Notes: generated by a model from the sequence alone, not told the origin. A DNA stretch of 64,000 nucleotides from Alkalibacterium subtropicum (GCF_900112455.1 NZ_FOLT01000001.1:248001-312000); one strand, 5' to 3'. Shown: positions 16,766 to 27,184, numbered from the stretch's first letter. Translations and numbers: made by a program.

Positions 16766-17748
16766 TGAAAACCTTTGGAGTGACGATCCACTCAACAGGC
16801 AGATATGTTCCTGACAATGAGGTCTATAACGAGACACTGACTCATTGGATGGAGACGTCTGATGAATGGATCAGAAAAAGAACCGGAATCAGAAAAAGAC
16901 ACCTTTCAAAAGGAGAGGATACGAGCGATTTATGTATCCGCGCCAGTCAGGCTGCTCTTGCAAATCAAAAAGTAGATGCCAGTCAGATCGGTCTCGTCAT
17001 CGTGGCAACCATGACACCTGACAGTCAGTCGCCGTCTGTTGCGAGTAAAGTCCAGGCAGCCATTAAAGCGGAGAATGCGGTCGCCTTTGACTTGAGTGCC
17101 GCCTGTTCAGGCTTTATATACGGTCTGTCTGCAGCAGAAAAAATGCTGCGACATATGGCCTGTCCCTATGCACTAGTGATCGGCGGAGAAGTCATGTCAA
17201 AAACACTGAATTGGAGCGATCGTAAAACATCGGTCCTGTTCGGAGACGGTGCAGGAGCTGTCCTTTTAAAAAGAGAAGTGGGTACAGAGGCTTTCATTGC
17301 TGAAGATCTACATACAGACGGTGAAAAAGGGAGTGCCCTGGTCTCAGGGGAACAGGAAGTGGCCAATCCCGTCTGTGCAAGAGATGATAAAAACGGCTAT
17401 CTGACGATGGACGGCCGGGCTATTTTCAATTTTGTGACCAAATCGATTCCTAAAAGTATCACGCAAGCAGTGGAAAAAGGATCGACTGACCTTGAAGAAG
17501 TGGATTTTTTCCTGCTTCATCAAGCTAATGCAAGGATCATAGAAATCGTTGCAAAAAAATTAGGAAGACCACTGTCTAAATTTCCGATGAATATCGAAAA
17601 TTACGGCAACACCTCTGCTGCCAGTTTACCTATCCTGCTGGACGAATCGATTGAAAACGGGACGATCAGACTGGGCAGCGGACAAAAAATCGTGTTAAGC
17701 GCGTTCGGCGGGGGATTGACCTGGGGAACGCTGTTAATAAAAATATAA
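16765..17748 (+). CDS. fabH: 3-oxoacyl-ACP synthase III
   Basis: Starts each fatty acid by condensing an acyl-CoA primer with malonyl-ACP. The 327-residue protein has the Cys-His-Asn triad: C114 in SAACSGF, H252 in LLHQAN and N282 in NYGNTSAAS. ATG 16765 overlaps the fabT stop codon by one base. It is the second gene of the operon and is followed by acpP after 31 bp. Confidence 0.97.
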   Translation: MKTFGVTIHSTGRYVPDNEVYNETLTHWMETSDEWIRKRTGIRKRHLSKGEDTSDLCIRASQAALANQKVDASQIGLVIVATMTPDSQSPSVASKVQAAIKAENAVAFDLSAACSGFIYGLSAAEKMLRHMACPYALVIGGEVMSKTLNWSDRKTSVLFGDGAGAVLLKREVGTEAFIAEDLHTDGEKGSALVSGEQEVANPVCARDDKNGYLTMDGRAIFNFVTKSIPKSITQAVEKGSTDLEEVDFFLLHQANARIIEIVAKKLGRPLSKFPMNIENYGNTSAASLPILLDESIENGTIRLGSGQKIVLSAFGGGLTWGTLLIKI

Positions 17749-17779
17749 AAATCAAACAACATAAATGGAGGAAATTAAA

Positions 17780-18010
17780 ATGACAACATTCGAACAAATA
17801 CAGGAAATCATCGTGGACCAGTTAGACAAAGAAGAAAGCGAAGTACAATTGGATACAAACTTCAGAGATGAACTTGAAGCAGACAGCCTGGACCTATTCC
17901 AGATCATCAACGATATCGAAGATGAATTCGACATCAAAATCGAATCTGAAGAAGGTTTGAACACTGTTAAAGATCTCGTTGAATACGTCGAAAAACAACA
18001 AGAAGCTTAA
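17780..18010 (+). CDS. acpP: Acyl carrier protein
   Basis: Small acidic protein of 76 residues carrying the growing acyl chain on a 4'-phosphopantetheine attached to S36 in [10 protein letters not shown]. An upstream in-frame ATG at 17765 is actually part of the Shine-Dalgarno AATGGAGGA, so translation starts at ATG 17780. It lies in the operon between fabH and fabK, the standard lactic-acid-bacterial position. Confidence 0.96.
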   Translation: MTTFEQIQEIIVDQLDKEESEVQLDTNFRDELEADSLDLFQIINDIEDEFDIKIESEEGLNTVKDLVEYVEKQQEA

Positions 18011-18032
18011 TAATTCTGGAAGGAGCTCCTAG

Positions 18033-18983
18033 ATGACTCAATCATTAATAGAACAGATAGGGATCGATTATCCTATCATACAAGGAGCCATGTCATGGGT
18101 AGCCACACCGAGTCTTGCAGCAGCCGTCTCGAATGCCGGTGGTTTAGGTATGCTGGGTTCAGGTCATGAGCCGAGTGAAGTGATACGAAAAGCAATCAAA
18201 GAAACGAAGGAAATGACAGATAAGCCTTTTGGCGTCAATGTCCTGCTCTTGTCTCCCTACGTGGATGATGTGGTGGATGTCGTGTGTGAGGAAAATATAA
18301 AAGTCGTCACTACAGGCGCTGGCACACCAGGTAAATACATGAAACGGTTCAAAGAAGCCGGAGTCACCGTTATTCCAGTCGTTGCTTCTGTCGCCTTAGC
18401 CCGCCGTATGGAAAAAGAAGGTGCGGATGCCATTATCTGTGAAGGAATGGAAGCCGGCGGTCATATCGGTAAACTGACAACCATGACTCTGGTTCCCCAA
18501 GTGGTCGATGCTGTAGATATTCCGGTCATCGTAGCTGGCGGAATCGCAGATGGACGCGGAATGGCAGCAGCGATGTTTCTTGGAGCTGCAGCCGTCCAGT
18601 TAGGCACCCGGTTTGTTGTGGCACATGAAAGTATCGCACATGATACATTCAAGCAGCGTATCATCAAAGCACGTGACATCGATACGGTCGTTACCGGACA
18701 GATCACCGGACATCCAGTCAGGGTTTTAAGGAATAAACTGACTAGAGAATACCTGAAAGTTGAAAAGGAAATGTCGAGTGATGAACATCCTGACTTCTCA
18801 CGTCTGGAAGCATTAGCTAAAGGGGCATTGAGGAAAGCGGTGGTAGAAGGTGACAAGCACGGCGGATCCTTTATGGCCGGTCAAATTGCCGGACTAGTGA
18901 ACAAAGAACAGAGCTGTCATGACATCATTCAGGAACTGATGAGTGAATATGATGAACTGGTCAGCCATCCGAAAATTTTTTAA
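18033..18983 (+). CDS. fabK: Enoyl-ACP reductase II (FMN-dependent)
   Basis: Last reductive step of the elongation cycle, using FMN and NAD(P)H. The 316-residue TIM-barrel protein shows the nitronate monooxygenase-like features PIIQGAMSWVATPSLAAAVS near the N-terminus, EGMEAGGHIGK near 133 and VIVAGGIADGRG near 165. FabK-type reductase instead of FabI is typical of streptococci and related Lactobacillales and implies low triclosan sensitivity for this step. GGAAGGAG (18018-18025) precedes the ATG. Confidence 0.95.
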   Translation: MTQSLIEQIGIDYPIIQGAMSWVATPSLAAAVSNAGGLGMLGSGHEPSEVIRKAIKETKEMTDKPFGVNVLLLSPYVDDVVDVVCEENIKVVTTGAGTPGKYMKRFKEAGVTVIPVVASVALARRMEKEGADAIICEGMEAGGHIGKLTTMTLVPQVVDAVDIPVIVAGGIADGRGMAAAMFLGAAAVQLGTRFVVAHESIAHDTFKQRIIKARDIDTVVTGQITGHPVRVLRNKLTREYLKVEKEMSSDEHPDFSRLEALAKGALRKAVVEGDKHGGSFMAGQIAGLVNKEQSCHDIIQELMSEYDELVSHPKIF

Positions 18984-18991
18984 GTTAATAC

Positions 18992-19004
18992 TTTGATATT
19001 CAAA
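18992..19004 (+). promoter_or_regulatory. Internal FabT-like operator before fabD
   Basis: TTTGA-TAT-TCAAA is a perfect inverted repeat of the same form as the operators at 16247-16276, lying in the 77-bp gap between fabK and fabD. I see no strong promoter beside it. Confidence 0.6.
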
Positions 19005-19060
19005 CTAATTAGAAATGAGCTCATCAGCATGAATTTGACTAACAGAACAGGAGCGATAGC

Positions 19061-19993
19061 TTGAAAACAGCATTTTTATTCAGCGGACAAGGTGCACAAT
19101 ACAATGAGATGGGGAAAGACTTCTATGAGGAGTACAGTGAAGTCAGAGAAATCTTTGATTCAGCAAGTAAACAGCTGGATACGGACTTAGCTGAAATATG
19201 CTTCAACAGTGATGCCCGACTTAGTGAAACACCTTATACACAGCCGGCTATATTGACTGTCAGCTATGCGATCGAACATATCCTGAAAAAGTCTCTGGAC
19301 ATCATGCCGGATGCTGTCGCGGGATTGAGTTTAGGGGAGTATACCGCACTTGTATCATCGGGCGCTTTAAGTTTCGAAGAAGCGGTGCTGCTGGTGCACC
19401 AGCGCGGATCCTTGATGGAGAAAGCTGTCCCGACTGGAGAAGGGGCAATGGCCGCCATCCTTGGTCTCGAAGCTGAGACGCTGATTAAGATATGTGACGA
19501 AGTATCGAAAGAGTCCTATGTGGCCATCGCCAACTTCAATACACCAGACCAGCTGGTAATATCCGGCAAGGCTAAAGGTGTCAAGAAAGCCATGGCAAAA
19601 GCAGTGGATAGTGGCGCGAAAAGAGCCATCCCACTTAATGTGAGCGGACCTTTTCATACTGAACTTTTGGAACCGGCAGGACGGGCATTTAAAAAAAGTC
19701 TCGAAAAAGTCGATTTTAAAGCATTCACTGTCCCTGTGTATTCCAATGTGACGGCAGATCTTTATCCGGATACTGAAGCGATCAGTCCCCTTCTAACCCG
19801 ACAGATCTCATCACCGGTGAAGTTCGAACAGATGGTCAGCCAGATGATTTCTGATGGGGTAACGACCTTTATCGAAGTGGGACCGGGGAAAACGCTGCGT
19901 TCATTTGTTAAAAGCATCGATAAAAGCGTAACAGTCAAGAACATAGAAAAAGTCAAACAAATAGAGACGATCAGAAAAGTAATACAGTCTTAA
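19061..19993 (+). CDS. fabD: Malonyl-CoA:ACP transacylase
   Basis: Moves malonyl units from CoA to ACP. The 310-residue protein has the GQGAQ motif near residue 9, the nucleophile S90 in GLSLGEY, and H199 in GPFHTELL. Translation starts at TTG 19061 after ACAGGAG. It opens the second half of the operon after a 77-bp gap with a FabT-like box, so it may be regulated partly on its own. Confidence 0.95.
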   Translation: MKTAFLFSGQGAQYNEMGKDFYEEYSEVREIFDSASKQLDTDLAEICFNSDARLSETPYTQPAILTVSYAIEHILKKSLDIMPDAVAGLSLGEYTALVSSGALSFEEAVLLVHQRGSLMEKAVPTGEGAMAAILGLEAETLIKICDEVSKESYVAIANFNTPDQLVISGKAKGVKKAMAKAVDSGAKRAIPLNVSGPFHTELLEPAGRAFKKSLEKVDFKAFTVPVYSNVTADLYPDTEAISPLLTRQISSPVKFEQMVSQMISDGVTTFIEVGPGKTLRSFVKSIDKSVTVKNIEKVKQIETIRKVIQS

Positions 19994-20004
19994 AGGAGTC
20001 GAGT

Positions 20005-20739
20005 ATGGACAATAAAAAAGTTGTCATTGTAACAGGGAGTTCAAGAGGCATAGGCAAGGCGATCGCGTCCTCGTTTTTAAAACAGGGACATACGGTCATC
20101 GTCAATGGTCGCAGCGAATTCAGCGCTGAACTGATGGACTATTTTAACGGTCTCGGCGGCAAGGTCCATCCGATCGTCGGTGACATCAGCGACGAGTCGT
20201 TTGTCAAACAGATGATCAAAGAAACGAAAAAGACATTCAAGAGAATCGATGTCCTTGTGAATAATGCCGGACGCACCAAAGACAATCTGCTTATCCGCAT
20301 GACAGAAGAGGATTTTGATTCTACGCTGACCGTCAACCTGAAAGGGACCTTCTTTACCGCAAGAGAAGCGGCAAAAATCATGCTGAAACAGCGTTCAGGA
20401 CATATCATCAATATTTCAAGTGTTGTCGGTACAGTCGGCAATGTCGGCCAGGCGAATTATGCAGCAAGTAAGGCGGGGGTCATCGGCTTCACTAAATCTA
20501 TTGCAAAAGAACTCGCCCCACGCGGCGTCGTGGCCAATGCGATCGCACCTGGATTTATCGAATCGGACATGACTGAAAGCTTAACAGATGATGTCAAGGA
20601 ACAGGCTTTACAGTCCATCCCACTTAAACGATTGGGTGAAGCAGAAGAAGTTGCGGATTTAGTGAACTTTTTAAGCGACCAGAAATACATCACCGGTCAA
20701 GTTTTGCATGTTGACGGTGGAATGGTCATGAACGGTTAA
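20005..20739 (+). CDS. fabG: 3-oxoacyl-ACP reductase
   Basis: NADPH-dependent reduction of 3-oxoacyl-ACP. Classical short-chain dehydrogenase of 244 residues with TGSSRGIGKAI (10-20), NNAG (86-89), S139, and Y152/K156 in YAASK. AAAGGAG precedes the ATG by a normal distance. It lies 11 bp after fabD, in the usual FabD-FabG-FabF order. Confidence 0.96.
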   Translation: MDNKKVVIVTGSSRGIGKAIASSFLKQGHTVIVNGRSEFSAELMDYFNGLGGKVHPIVGDISDESFVKQMIKETKKTFKRIDVLVNNAGRTKDNLLIRMTEEDFDSTLTVNLKGTFFTAREAAKIMLKQRSGHIINISSVVGTVGNVGQANYAASKAGVIGFTKSIAKELAPRGVVANAIAPGFIESDMTESLTDDVKEQALQSIPLKRLGEAEEVADLVNFLSDQKYITGQVLHVDGGMVMNG

Positions 20740-20755
20740 ATCTAGGAGGATATAA

Positions 20756-22000
20756 ATGGAAAGAGTTGTCGTTACTGGGCTAGGGGCTATTACGCCACTA
20801 GGAAACTCAGCTGAAGAATTTTGGACAGGATTAAAGACAGGCAGAAACGGTATTGTGCCATTGACTAAATTTGACGGGGAAGCGATCAATGTCAGTGTCG
20901 GCGGTGAAGTGAAAGACTTTGTGGCCAAGGAATTAATGGACAGAAAACTGGCCAAACGTATGGATCCCTTTTCACAGTATGGCGTCGCAGCGGCCCTTGA
21001 AGCCATGAGAGATAGTGGATTGAACGAGTATGCCTTTGATGCTGACCGCTTAGGTGTCATCGTCGGATCAGGTATCGGTGGCCTGCAGGCTATGCAGAGT
21101 CAGATCATTAAAATGCATAAAAAGGGACTGGATAGAGTTGAACCTCTTTTTGTGCCTAAAGCCATCGGAAACATGGTCGCCGGAAACATTTCTATAGCAA
21201 CAGGTGCCAAAGGGCCTAATTTATCTATCGTGACGGCATGTGCTTCAGGGAATAACTCCATTGGAGAAGCTTTCAGACAGATCAAACACGGTTATGCAGA
21301 TTATATGCTGGCCGGCGGATCCGAGGCGAGCATGAACGAGATCGGCATGTCAGGATTTGCCGCATTGAACGCCTTATCGACAAGCAATGATCCTGATGCC
21401 GCATCAATGCCATTTGATAAAAATCGTCATGGATTCGTTATGGGAGAAGGCGCAGGGGTCATCGTCCTTGAAAGTCTGACATCTGCCAAAGAGCGGGGAG
21501 CGCATATTTATGCCGAGATCGTCGGCTATGGTGCCACTGGAGACAGTTTCCATATGACTGCACCGACACCAGACGGCGAAGGAGCCGCCAAAGCGATGAA
21601 GCTGGCAATGAAAGAAGCTGGAATCGATCCAGAAGATGTCGGCTACATCAATGCTCACGGCACATCCACACCGGCTAATGATTCTGCAGAAACGAGTGCG
21701 ATCAAGTTAGCTCTTGGAGAAGCAGCATCCAAAGCGGTAGCTGTATCCAGTACGAAAAGCATGACGGGTCACTTGCTGGGTGGAGCAGGTGCAATAGAGG
21801 CTATTGCCACTGTGATGTCTCTGCAGGAAAGCATCTTGCCTCCAACTATCAATACAAAAGAACTGGATGAAAACTGTGATCTGGATTACATTCTTGGCGA
21901 AGCCCGTGAAAAAGATTATCAGTTTGCCTTAAACAACTCTCTTGGTTTTGGCGGACACAACGCTGTGACCTGCTTTAAAAAATGGAGTGACGCTGAATGA
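20756..22000 (+). CDS. fabF: 3-oxoacyl-ACP synthase II
   Basis: Elongating condensing enzyme of 414 residues. Catalytic residues C162 (TACASG), H301 (NAHGTSTP) and H339 (MTGHLLGGAG) are present. TAGGAGG (20743-20749) precedes the ATG. Its stop overlaps accB by four bases (ATGA), indicating coupled translation. Confidence 0.97.
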   Translation: MERVVVTGLGAITPLGNSAEEFWTGLKTGRNGIVPLTKFDGEAINVSVGGEVKDFVAKELMDRKLAKRMDPFSQYGVAAALEAMRDSGLNEYAFDADRLGVIVGSGIGGLQAMQSQIIKMHKKGLDRVEPLFVPKAIGNMVAGNISIATGAKGPNLSIVTACASGNNSIGEAFRQIKHGYADYMLAGGSEASMNEIGMSGFAALNALSTSNDPDAASMPFDKNRHGFVMGEGAGVIVLESLTSAKERGAHIYAEIVGYGATGDSFHMTAPTPDGEGAAKAMKLAMKEAGIDPEDVGYINAHGTSTPANDSAETSAIKLALGEAASKAVAVSSTKSMTGHLLGGAGAIEAIATVMSLQESILPPTINTKELDENCDLDYILGEAREKDYQFALNNSLGFGGHNAVTCFKKWSDAE

Positions 22001-22488
22001 ATAACGAAGAAATCAAAGAACTGATCCATCTGATCGATCAGTCGAGCCTGACGCATTTTGAATTTGAGAATGCATCGGCCTCATTGACGCTCAGCAAGCG
22101 TGAATCCGGATCTGACAGTCAGAAAATCGAATCATCCAGATCCGATGATCAGTCTGCATTCACTAAACCAGAAAGCCCTAAGCAGCAATCAAATAGAGTG
22201 GAAGTAGAAGCTGATTCAGTTGATGCAGTGAATGCGGAAGACGAACACTTTCATCTGATCAACTCACCGATCGTCGGTACGAGTTACCGGTCCAGTTCAC
22301 CGGACTCTCCACCTTTTATCAAAGTTGGGGATACCGTTGAAGAAGGACAGACTATTCTGATCATAGAAGCCATGAAAGTGATGAACGAGATCAAAAGTGA
22401 TGTCCAGGGGACGGTAGAAGAAATACTTGTCGAAGACGGACAGGCGATCGAATTTGATCAGACCCTCGTAAAAATCAAAGCGAAGTAA
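21997..22488 (+). CDS. accB: Biotin carboxyl carrier protein of acetyl-CoA carboxylase
   Basis: The 163-residue protein has an N-terminal domain, a Ser/Asp/Glu-rich linker (about 36-82) and a C-terminal biotinyl domain with K127 in IEAMKVMNEI. The biotin shuttles between AccC and AccAD. The 4-bp overlap with fabF ties malonyl-CoA supply to the elongation enzymes. Confidence 0.95.
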   Translation: MNNEEIKELIHLIDQSSLTHFEFENASASLTLSKRESGSDSQKIESSRSDDQSAFTKPESPKQQSNRVEVEADSVDAVNAEDEHFHLINSPIVGTSYRSSSPDSPPFIKVGDTVEEGQTILIIEAMKVMNEIKSDVQGTVEEILVEDGQAIEFDQTLVKIKAK

Positions 22489-22501
22489 AAAGGAGAATAT
22501 A

Positions 22502-22933
22502 ATGACAACAATGAATATTGCGGAGATTCAGGAACTGATCCCGAATCGTTATCCCATCTATTATATCGACAAAGTGACAGAACTGATCCCTGGAGAACAT
22601 GTGACGGCAATTAAAAATGTCACGATCAACGAAGAATTTTTCCAAGGCCATTTCCCTGGAGAACCTGTCATGCCGGGCGTATTGATCGTAGAAAGTTTGG
22701 CTCAAGCCGGATCGATCCCTTTGCTGAAACTGGATCGGTTCAAATCTCAGACAGCTTATCTGGGCGGACTGAACAAAGTCAAGTTTAGAAAAAAAGTACA
22801 GCCGGGTGATGTCCTGGAACTGAAAGTGGACATCGTTAAGCTGAAAGACTATGCTGGTATTGGAAAAGGCGTGGCATACGTGGACGGCAAGAAAGTATGT
22901 GAAGCAGAACTGACATTCATTATCGGAAGATGA
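22502..22933 (+). CDS. fabZ: 3-hydroxyacyl-ACP dehydratase
   Basis: Hot-dog fold dehydratase of 143 residues with catalytic H50 in FFQGHFPGEPVMPG and E64 in ESLAQ. It removes water from 3-hydroxyacyl-ACP. It lies between accB and accC as in other Lactobacillales. No separate isomerising partner (FabM/FabN) is in the window, so unsaturated fatty acid synthesis must rely on genes elsewhere or on this enzyme. Confidence 0.95.
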   Translation: MTTMNIAEIQELIPNRYPIYYIDKVTELIPGEHVTAIKNVTINEEFFQGHFPGEPVMPGVLIVESLAQAGSIPLLKLDRFKSQTAYLGGLNKVKFRKKVQPGDVLELKVDIVKLKDYAGIGKGVAYVDGKKVCEAELTFIIGR

Positions 22934-22972
22934 TCTATTAGACGCTTAAAAATGTATAAGGAAGGTATGTGC

Positions 22973-24349
22973 ATGTTTCAAAAAATACTTATAGCCAATC
23001 GAGGAGAAATCGCTGTCCGGATCATTCGGGCATGTCAGGAACTAAATATAAAAACGGTGGCTGTATACTCAACGGCGGATAAGGATGCTCTTCATATGCA
23101 GCTGGCAGATGAAGCAGTATGCATAGGCCCTTCTAAAGCAAACGAATCCTACTTGAATATACATAATATTCTAAGTGCAGCGGTTTTGACTGGCGCCGAA
23201 GCGATCCATCCGGGATTTGGTTTTCTTTCGGAGAACAGTACGTTTGCGGCCATGTGTGAAGAGGTCAACGTGGCGTTCATCGGTCCAAAAAAAGAAGTCA
23301 TCGATCAGATGGGCAACAAATCCAACGCTCGGGATATGATGAAAAAAGCGGATGTACCGGTCGTTCCGGGAAGCGACCATGCAATCACCGATTTTAAAGA
23401 TGTCAAGGCAATGGTCGATGAAATCGGGATGCCTGTCATTATCAAAGCTGTGGCTGGAGGCGGCGGGAAAGGGATGCGTATGGTCTTTGATGAAAAAGAT
23501 CTTGAAGCAAAGTTCCTCCAGGCTCAGTCAGAATCGAAAGCGGCCTTTGATGATGACCGAATGTATGTCGAACGAATCATCACACCAGCGAAACATATCG
23601 AAGTACAGATATTAGCTGATCACTATGGTCATGTCATCCACCTCGGCGAACGTGACTGTTCTCTACAGCGTAATCACCAGAAAATACTGGAAGAAGCACC
23701 AAGTCCGACGTTATCTGAAGAAACCCGCGAGCGAATCTGTCAGAGTGCTGTAGAAGCAGCTGTAACAGTGGGGTATGAAAATGCCGGAACAATCGAATTC
23801 CTTGTGGATACGGATGAAAATTTTTATTTTATGGAAATGAACACCCGGATTCAAGTAGAACATCCAATCACTGAGATGATCACGGCTGTAGATATCGTGA
23901 AAGAGCAGATCAGGATCGCATCCGGCGAACGTCTTTCCATCTCACAAGAAGATGTGACGTTAACGGGACATGCGATAGAATGCCGGATCAACGCTGAAAA
24001 TCCATTGTTCAATTTCGCGCCGTCGCCAGGCAGTATAGACTTTCTGAACATCCCCTCTGGCGGCTTAGGTCTGCGTGTGGATACAGCAATGTTTGCCGGA
24101 TCTGTGATCCCGCCGCATTATGATGCGATGGTAGCCAAAGTCATCACCCACGGAAACACAAGGGATGAAGCAGTCAATAAGATGAACCGCGCCCTGAATG
24201 AAATGGTGATCGAAGGGATCCAGACAAATCTGGATTTTCATATCGATCTGCTTCGTGATGAGCACTTTAGAGACGGTCGATACACCACGGATACACTTTC
24301 AGGAGTCATTATTCCCGACTGGCTGAAACGCAAGGAGGCTAATGGATGA
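22973..24349 (+). CDS. accC: Biotin carboxylase subunit of acetyl-CoA carboxylase
   Basis: ATP-grasp enzyme of 458 residues that carboxylates biotin on AccB. Visible are [14 protein letters not shown] at the N-terminus, the glycine-rich [29 protein letters not shown] and the [12 protein letters not shown] active-site block. ATG 22973 is chosen because AAGGAAGG (22958-22965) is ideally placed; an ATG at 22952 lies ahead of that site. The end overlaps accD by 4 bp. Confidence 0.96.
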   Translation: MFQKILIANRGEIAVRIIRACQELNIKTVAVYSTADKDALHMQLADEAVCIGPSKANESYLNIHNILSAAVLTGAEAIHPGFGFLSENSTFAAMCEEVNVAFIGPKKEVIDQMGNKSNARDMMKKADVPVVPGSDHAITDFKDVKAMVDEIGMPVIIKAVAGGGGKGMRMVFDEKDLEAKFLQAQSESKAAFDDDRMYVERIITPAKHIEVQILADHYGHVIHLGERDCSLQRNHQKILEEAPSPTLSEETRERICQSAVEAAVTVGYENAGTIEFLVDTDENFYFMEMNTRIQVEHPITEMITAVDIVKEQIRIASGERLSISQEDVTLTGHAIECRINAENPLFNFAPSPGSIDFLNIPSGGLGLRVDTAMFAGSVIPPHYDAMVAKVITHGNTRDEAVNKMNRALNEMVIEGIQTNLDFHIDLLRDEHFRDGRYTTDTLSGVIIPDWLKRKEANG

Positions 24350-25215
24350 GGTTATTCAAGAAGCGGCCTTATATATCCCTGCAGAAGACTGAGGCACAGA
24401 ATGGTCCGCAGGTGCCGGATGGGATGTTTGAAAAATGCCCAAACTGTCAGAAGCCGATTTACGTTAAATCCTTAGGTAAAGCGCGACGGTGCCCGAATTG
24501 TCAGTATACTTTCCGGATCAGTGCACAGGAAAGACTAGCCATTACCGTGGACACTTATTCATTCAATGAATGGGATGAAGAAGTCACGACAGACAATCCG
24601 CTTGAGTTCCCGGACTATGAAAATAAAATAGTCAAGACCCAGATCAGAACGGGTCTGCGTGAAGCAGTCATGACGGGAGAAGCGCGTATAGGTGGACATG
24701 AAACGGCTATCGGTATCATGGATTCACATTTCATAATGGGAAGCATGGGGCAGGCTGTCGGTGAGAAAATCACCCGCTTGTTTGAACGAGCGGCTGAAAA
24801 AGATCTGCCGGTCGTGCTTTTTACTGCTTCAGGCGGCGCCCGCATGCAGGAAGGGATATTCTCACTGATGCAGATGGCCAAGACAAGTGCAGCGATAAAA
24901 CGCTTCTCTGACAAAGGGCTGTTTTACCTGACAATACTTACTGATCCGACCACGGGCGGTGTGACCGCGAGCTTCGCCATGGAGGGCGATATTATTCTGG
25001 CTGAACCAGGCGCCCTTGTGGGATTTGCCGGCAAGCGTGTCATCGAACAGACAATCAAAGCTTCTTTGCCGGATGATTTTCAACTGGCAGAAACCGTTAT
25101 GAAAAACGGGTTTATCGATCAGATCATCGAAAGAGAAAAACTTAAGCAAGTCATCGCCGAGCTTATCGCTATGCATACCTACCCAAAAGAAAAAGAAGGT
25201 GATCTTGATGAGTAA
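24346..25215 (+). CDS. accD: Acetyl-CoA carboxylase carboxyltransferase beta subunit
   Basis: The 289-residue protein has an N-terminal zinc ribbon (C31, C34, C49, C52) and the crotonase-fold carboxyltransferase core with [10 protein letters not shown] and [11 protein letters not shown]. It works with AccA to transfer the carboxyl group to acetyl-CoA. It overlaps both accC and accA, showing tight translational coupling that helps equal subunit amounts. Confidence 0.96.
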   Translation: MRLFKKRPYISLQKTEAQNGPQVPDGMFEKCPNCQKPIYVKSLGKARRCPNCQYTFRISAQERLAITVDTYSFNEWDEEVTTDNPLEFPDYENKIVKTQIRTGLREAVMTGEARIGGHETAIGIMDSHFIMGSMGQAVGEKITRLFERAAEKDLPVVLFTASGGARMQEGIFSLMQMAKTSAAIKRFSDKGLFYLTILTDPTTGGVTASFAMEGDIILAEPGALVGFAGKRVIEQTIKASLPDDFQLAETVMKNGFIDQIIEREKLKQVIAELIAMHTYPKEKEGDLDE

Positions 25216-25990
25216 GGCAATGGACATCGTCAATCAGGCACGTAAAACGGACCGGCTCAGCATGAAGGATATAACGACTGGATTAGTTGAAGGCTTTATT
25301 GAACTGCATGGTGACCGACTCTATAAAGATGATGAAGCGATCATCGGCGGTATTGGCAGGATCAACGGCATGCCAGTCACGGTCATCGGAAATGAGAAAG
25401 GGAAGGACGTCAATGAAAGTGTCAGACGTAATTTCGGTTCTCCGCATCCCGAAGGATACCGCAAGTCTTTGAGGCTGATGAAGCAGGCCGAAAAATTCGA
25501 TCGTCCCATCGTAAACTTCATCAATACATCCGGTGCTTACTGTGGCGTTGAAGCTGAAGAACGGGGGCAGGGCGAAGCCATTGCCCACAACCTTTTTGAA
25601 ATGAGCAGCCTGAGCGTTCCAGTCCTCTCTATCATCATGGGAGAAGGCGGCAGTGGCGGGGCACTCGCTTTAGCCCTGGCAGATGAAGTGTGGATGATGG
25701 AATTTTCTATCTATTCCATCCTATCTCCGGAAGGATTTGCTTCTATCCTGTGGAAAGATGCCAAACGATCATCTGAAGCAGCGGGTTTGATGAAGCTGAC
25801 GTCTTATGATTTAAAAGAACTCGGGATCGTTGAAAAAGTCATCAATGAAAAAAACAAAAATCAGTGGATCGATAAGCAACTGCTGATGAAACAGATAAAA
25901 AATGATATCACAGAAAAACTGAATGACCTTAAAGCACTGCCAGTAGAGGAATTACTTGAAAACAGATACCAGAGGTTCAGACACTTCTAA
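25208..25990 (+). CDS. accA: Acetyl-CoA carboxylase carboxyltransferase alpha subunit
   Basis: Partner of AccD, 260 residues, with [20 protein letters not shown] and [16 protein letters not shown], typical of AccA. It is a short form as in other Lactobacillales. ATG 25208 is chosen because AAAGAAGG (25192-25199) fits it; a GTG at 25199 would overlap that site. It overlaps accD by 8 bp and closes the operon at a terminator. Confidence 0.95.
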   Translation: MSKAMDIVNQARKTDRLSMKDITTGLVEGFIELHGDRLYKDDEAIIGGIGRINGMPVTVIGNEKGKDVNESVRRNFGSPHPEGYRKSLRLMKQAEKFDRPIVNFINTSGAYCGVEAEERGQGEAIAHNLFEMSSLSVPVLSIIMGEGGSGGALALALADEVWMMEFSIYSILSPEGFASILWKDAKRSSEAAGLMKLTSYDLKELGIVEKVINEKNKNQWIDKQLLMKQIKNDITEKLNDLKALPVEELLENRYQRFRHF

Positions 25991-26022
25991 GCAATGGGAA
26001 AGCATCCTCCTGTTGCTTTTTT
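25991..26022 (+). terminator. Terminator of the fab-acc operon
   Basis: A nine-pair stem with two G-U pairs (GCAATGGGA with TCCTGTTGC) ends at 26015, followed by seven T. Confidence 0.8.
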
Positions 26023-26074
26023 TCGTCTCTTCAAGAATAAGGTATGATACACTAGTGAAGAGGTGAGAGATAAC

Positions 26075-27034
26075 ATGGGAGAACAGATAGAATTTCCGAA
26101 AAATTTCAATATGTACATGTCACAAGTCATGGAGCACTTAAGGCAGGGAAGTGTTGTAGAGGCTATTGACTTTATGAAAAAAGCCTACACTATTGAAGAC
26201 GAAGACAGCTTGAATGTCCTGCTGGTTTCATCCCTTTTACAGGCGGGAGAGTATAAAGAAGCACTTCAGTTTGCCGATGAGAAGAAGAGGTTTTATACTT
26301 CGGATGAAAAAAGACTGCTTATTTATGTTGAGGTGCTGCTGGAAAACAACCAGATCCTTCAGGCTGAGAAACATATAAAAAACAAGCTGAAGAGTCAGGC
26401 AGCCAAGTATACCGATTCCTGGGATCGCCTGGACAGCCAGCTTACTGAAATAAAAAAGGTACAGGAAGATAACAAGCGCAAAGAAGAAGAAAGCATAGTT
26501 AGACAGCTTTATTCCTTAGCGTCGCTGAATACACTTGAACAGTTTGCTGCGATGAAAGGTCTCTATACTTTGCCTAATGACAGACTGAAACAGCTCGCTC
26601 CCCAACTGCTGGTCAATCCTTATGTTCATCCGCTAGTCAGGGCGACGCTGTTTTCTCTGCTGGCAGAAAGAGAGGTGGATGGCACATACCAGTATCTCTG
26701 GTTCGATAAGATCAAAGATGTAAAACCTAAAGACACATTACCTGTAGAGCAAAATCCGACAGGTAAACTGTTAGCCGATGAACTGGATGACCGTCTGTTT
26801 CAAAATCCGTCGCTCTATCAGCTGGCGAAAAATGAAGTCGATACGCTCCTGCTCATGCTGTATCCGTTTGAGGATAAAGTCATCATACCTGGTGAAGAAA
26901 AAGCTTGGCTCAGTTCTATACTCATGACGATCGATCCGACTTTTGAAGCAGGAAAAAGGAAAGAAAATGAAAAATTCGGGCATATCTTACGCTGGGTCGA
27001 AAAAATCCACAGTGAATTGCTTAGATTTGAGTAA
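26075..27034 (+). CDS. TPR-like protein (YsoA-like), upstream of tig
   Basis: Soluble, helix-rich protein of 319 residues with repeated degenerate tetratricopeptide-type helices (for example VVEAIDFMKKAYTIEDED and LLQAGEYKEALQFADEKK near the N-terminus). There are no catalytic motifs. The location just before tig and clpX parallels Bacillus ysoA-tig-clpX. A scaffolding role is only inferred from the repeats. ATG 26075 follows GAGGTGAGA; a TATGAT at 26043-26048 may be its -10. Confidence 0.75.
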   Translation: MGEQIEFPKNFNMYMSQVMEHLRQGSVVEAIDFMKKAYTIEDEDSLNVLLVSSLLQAGEYKEALQFADEKKRFYTSDEKRLLIYVEVLLENNQILQAEKHIKNKLKSQAAKYTDSWDRLDSQLTEIKKVQEDNKRKEEESIVRQLYSLASLNTLEQFAAMKGLYTLPNDRLKQLAPQLLVNPYVHPLVRATLFSLLAEREVDGTYQYLWFDKIKDVKPKDTLPVEQNPTGKLLADELDDRLFQNPSLYQLAKNEVDTLLLMLYPFEDKVIIPGEEKAWLSSILMTIDPTFEAGKRKENEKFGHILRWVEKIHSELLRFE

Positions 27035-27040
27035 CGACAG

Positions 27041-27069
27041 TTTACATCTGTGCTTAAATATTGTATGAT
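27041..27069 (+). promoter_or_regulatory. Promoter of tig
   Basis: TTTACA (27041-27046) and TATGAT (27064-27069) with 17-bp spacing, about 115 bp before the tig ATG. Confidence 0.65.
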
Positions 27070-27184
27070 ATGTAAGTATGTTTAATTAATATGTTTAATA
27101 AAACGATCGTATCTGGAAGAGGTTTTCTCTGGATACATCCTTTTATAACGTTTAAAATAAAAACAATGTCGGAGGTTAATAGTA

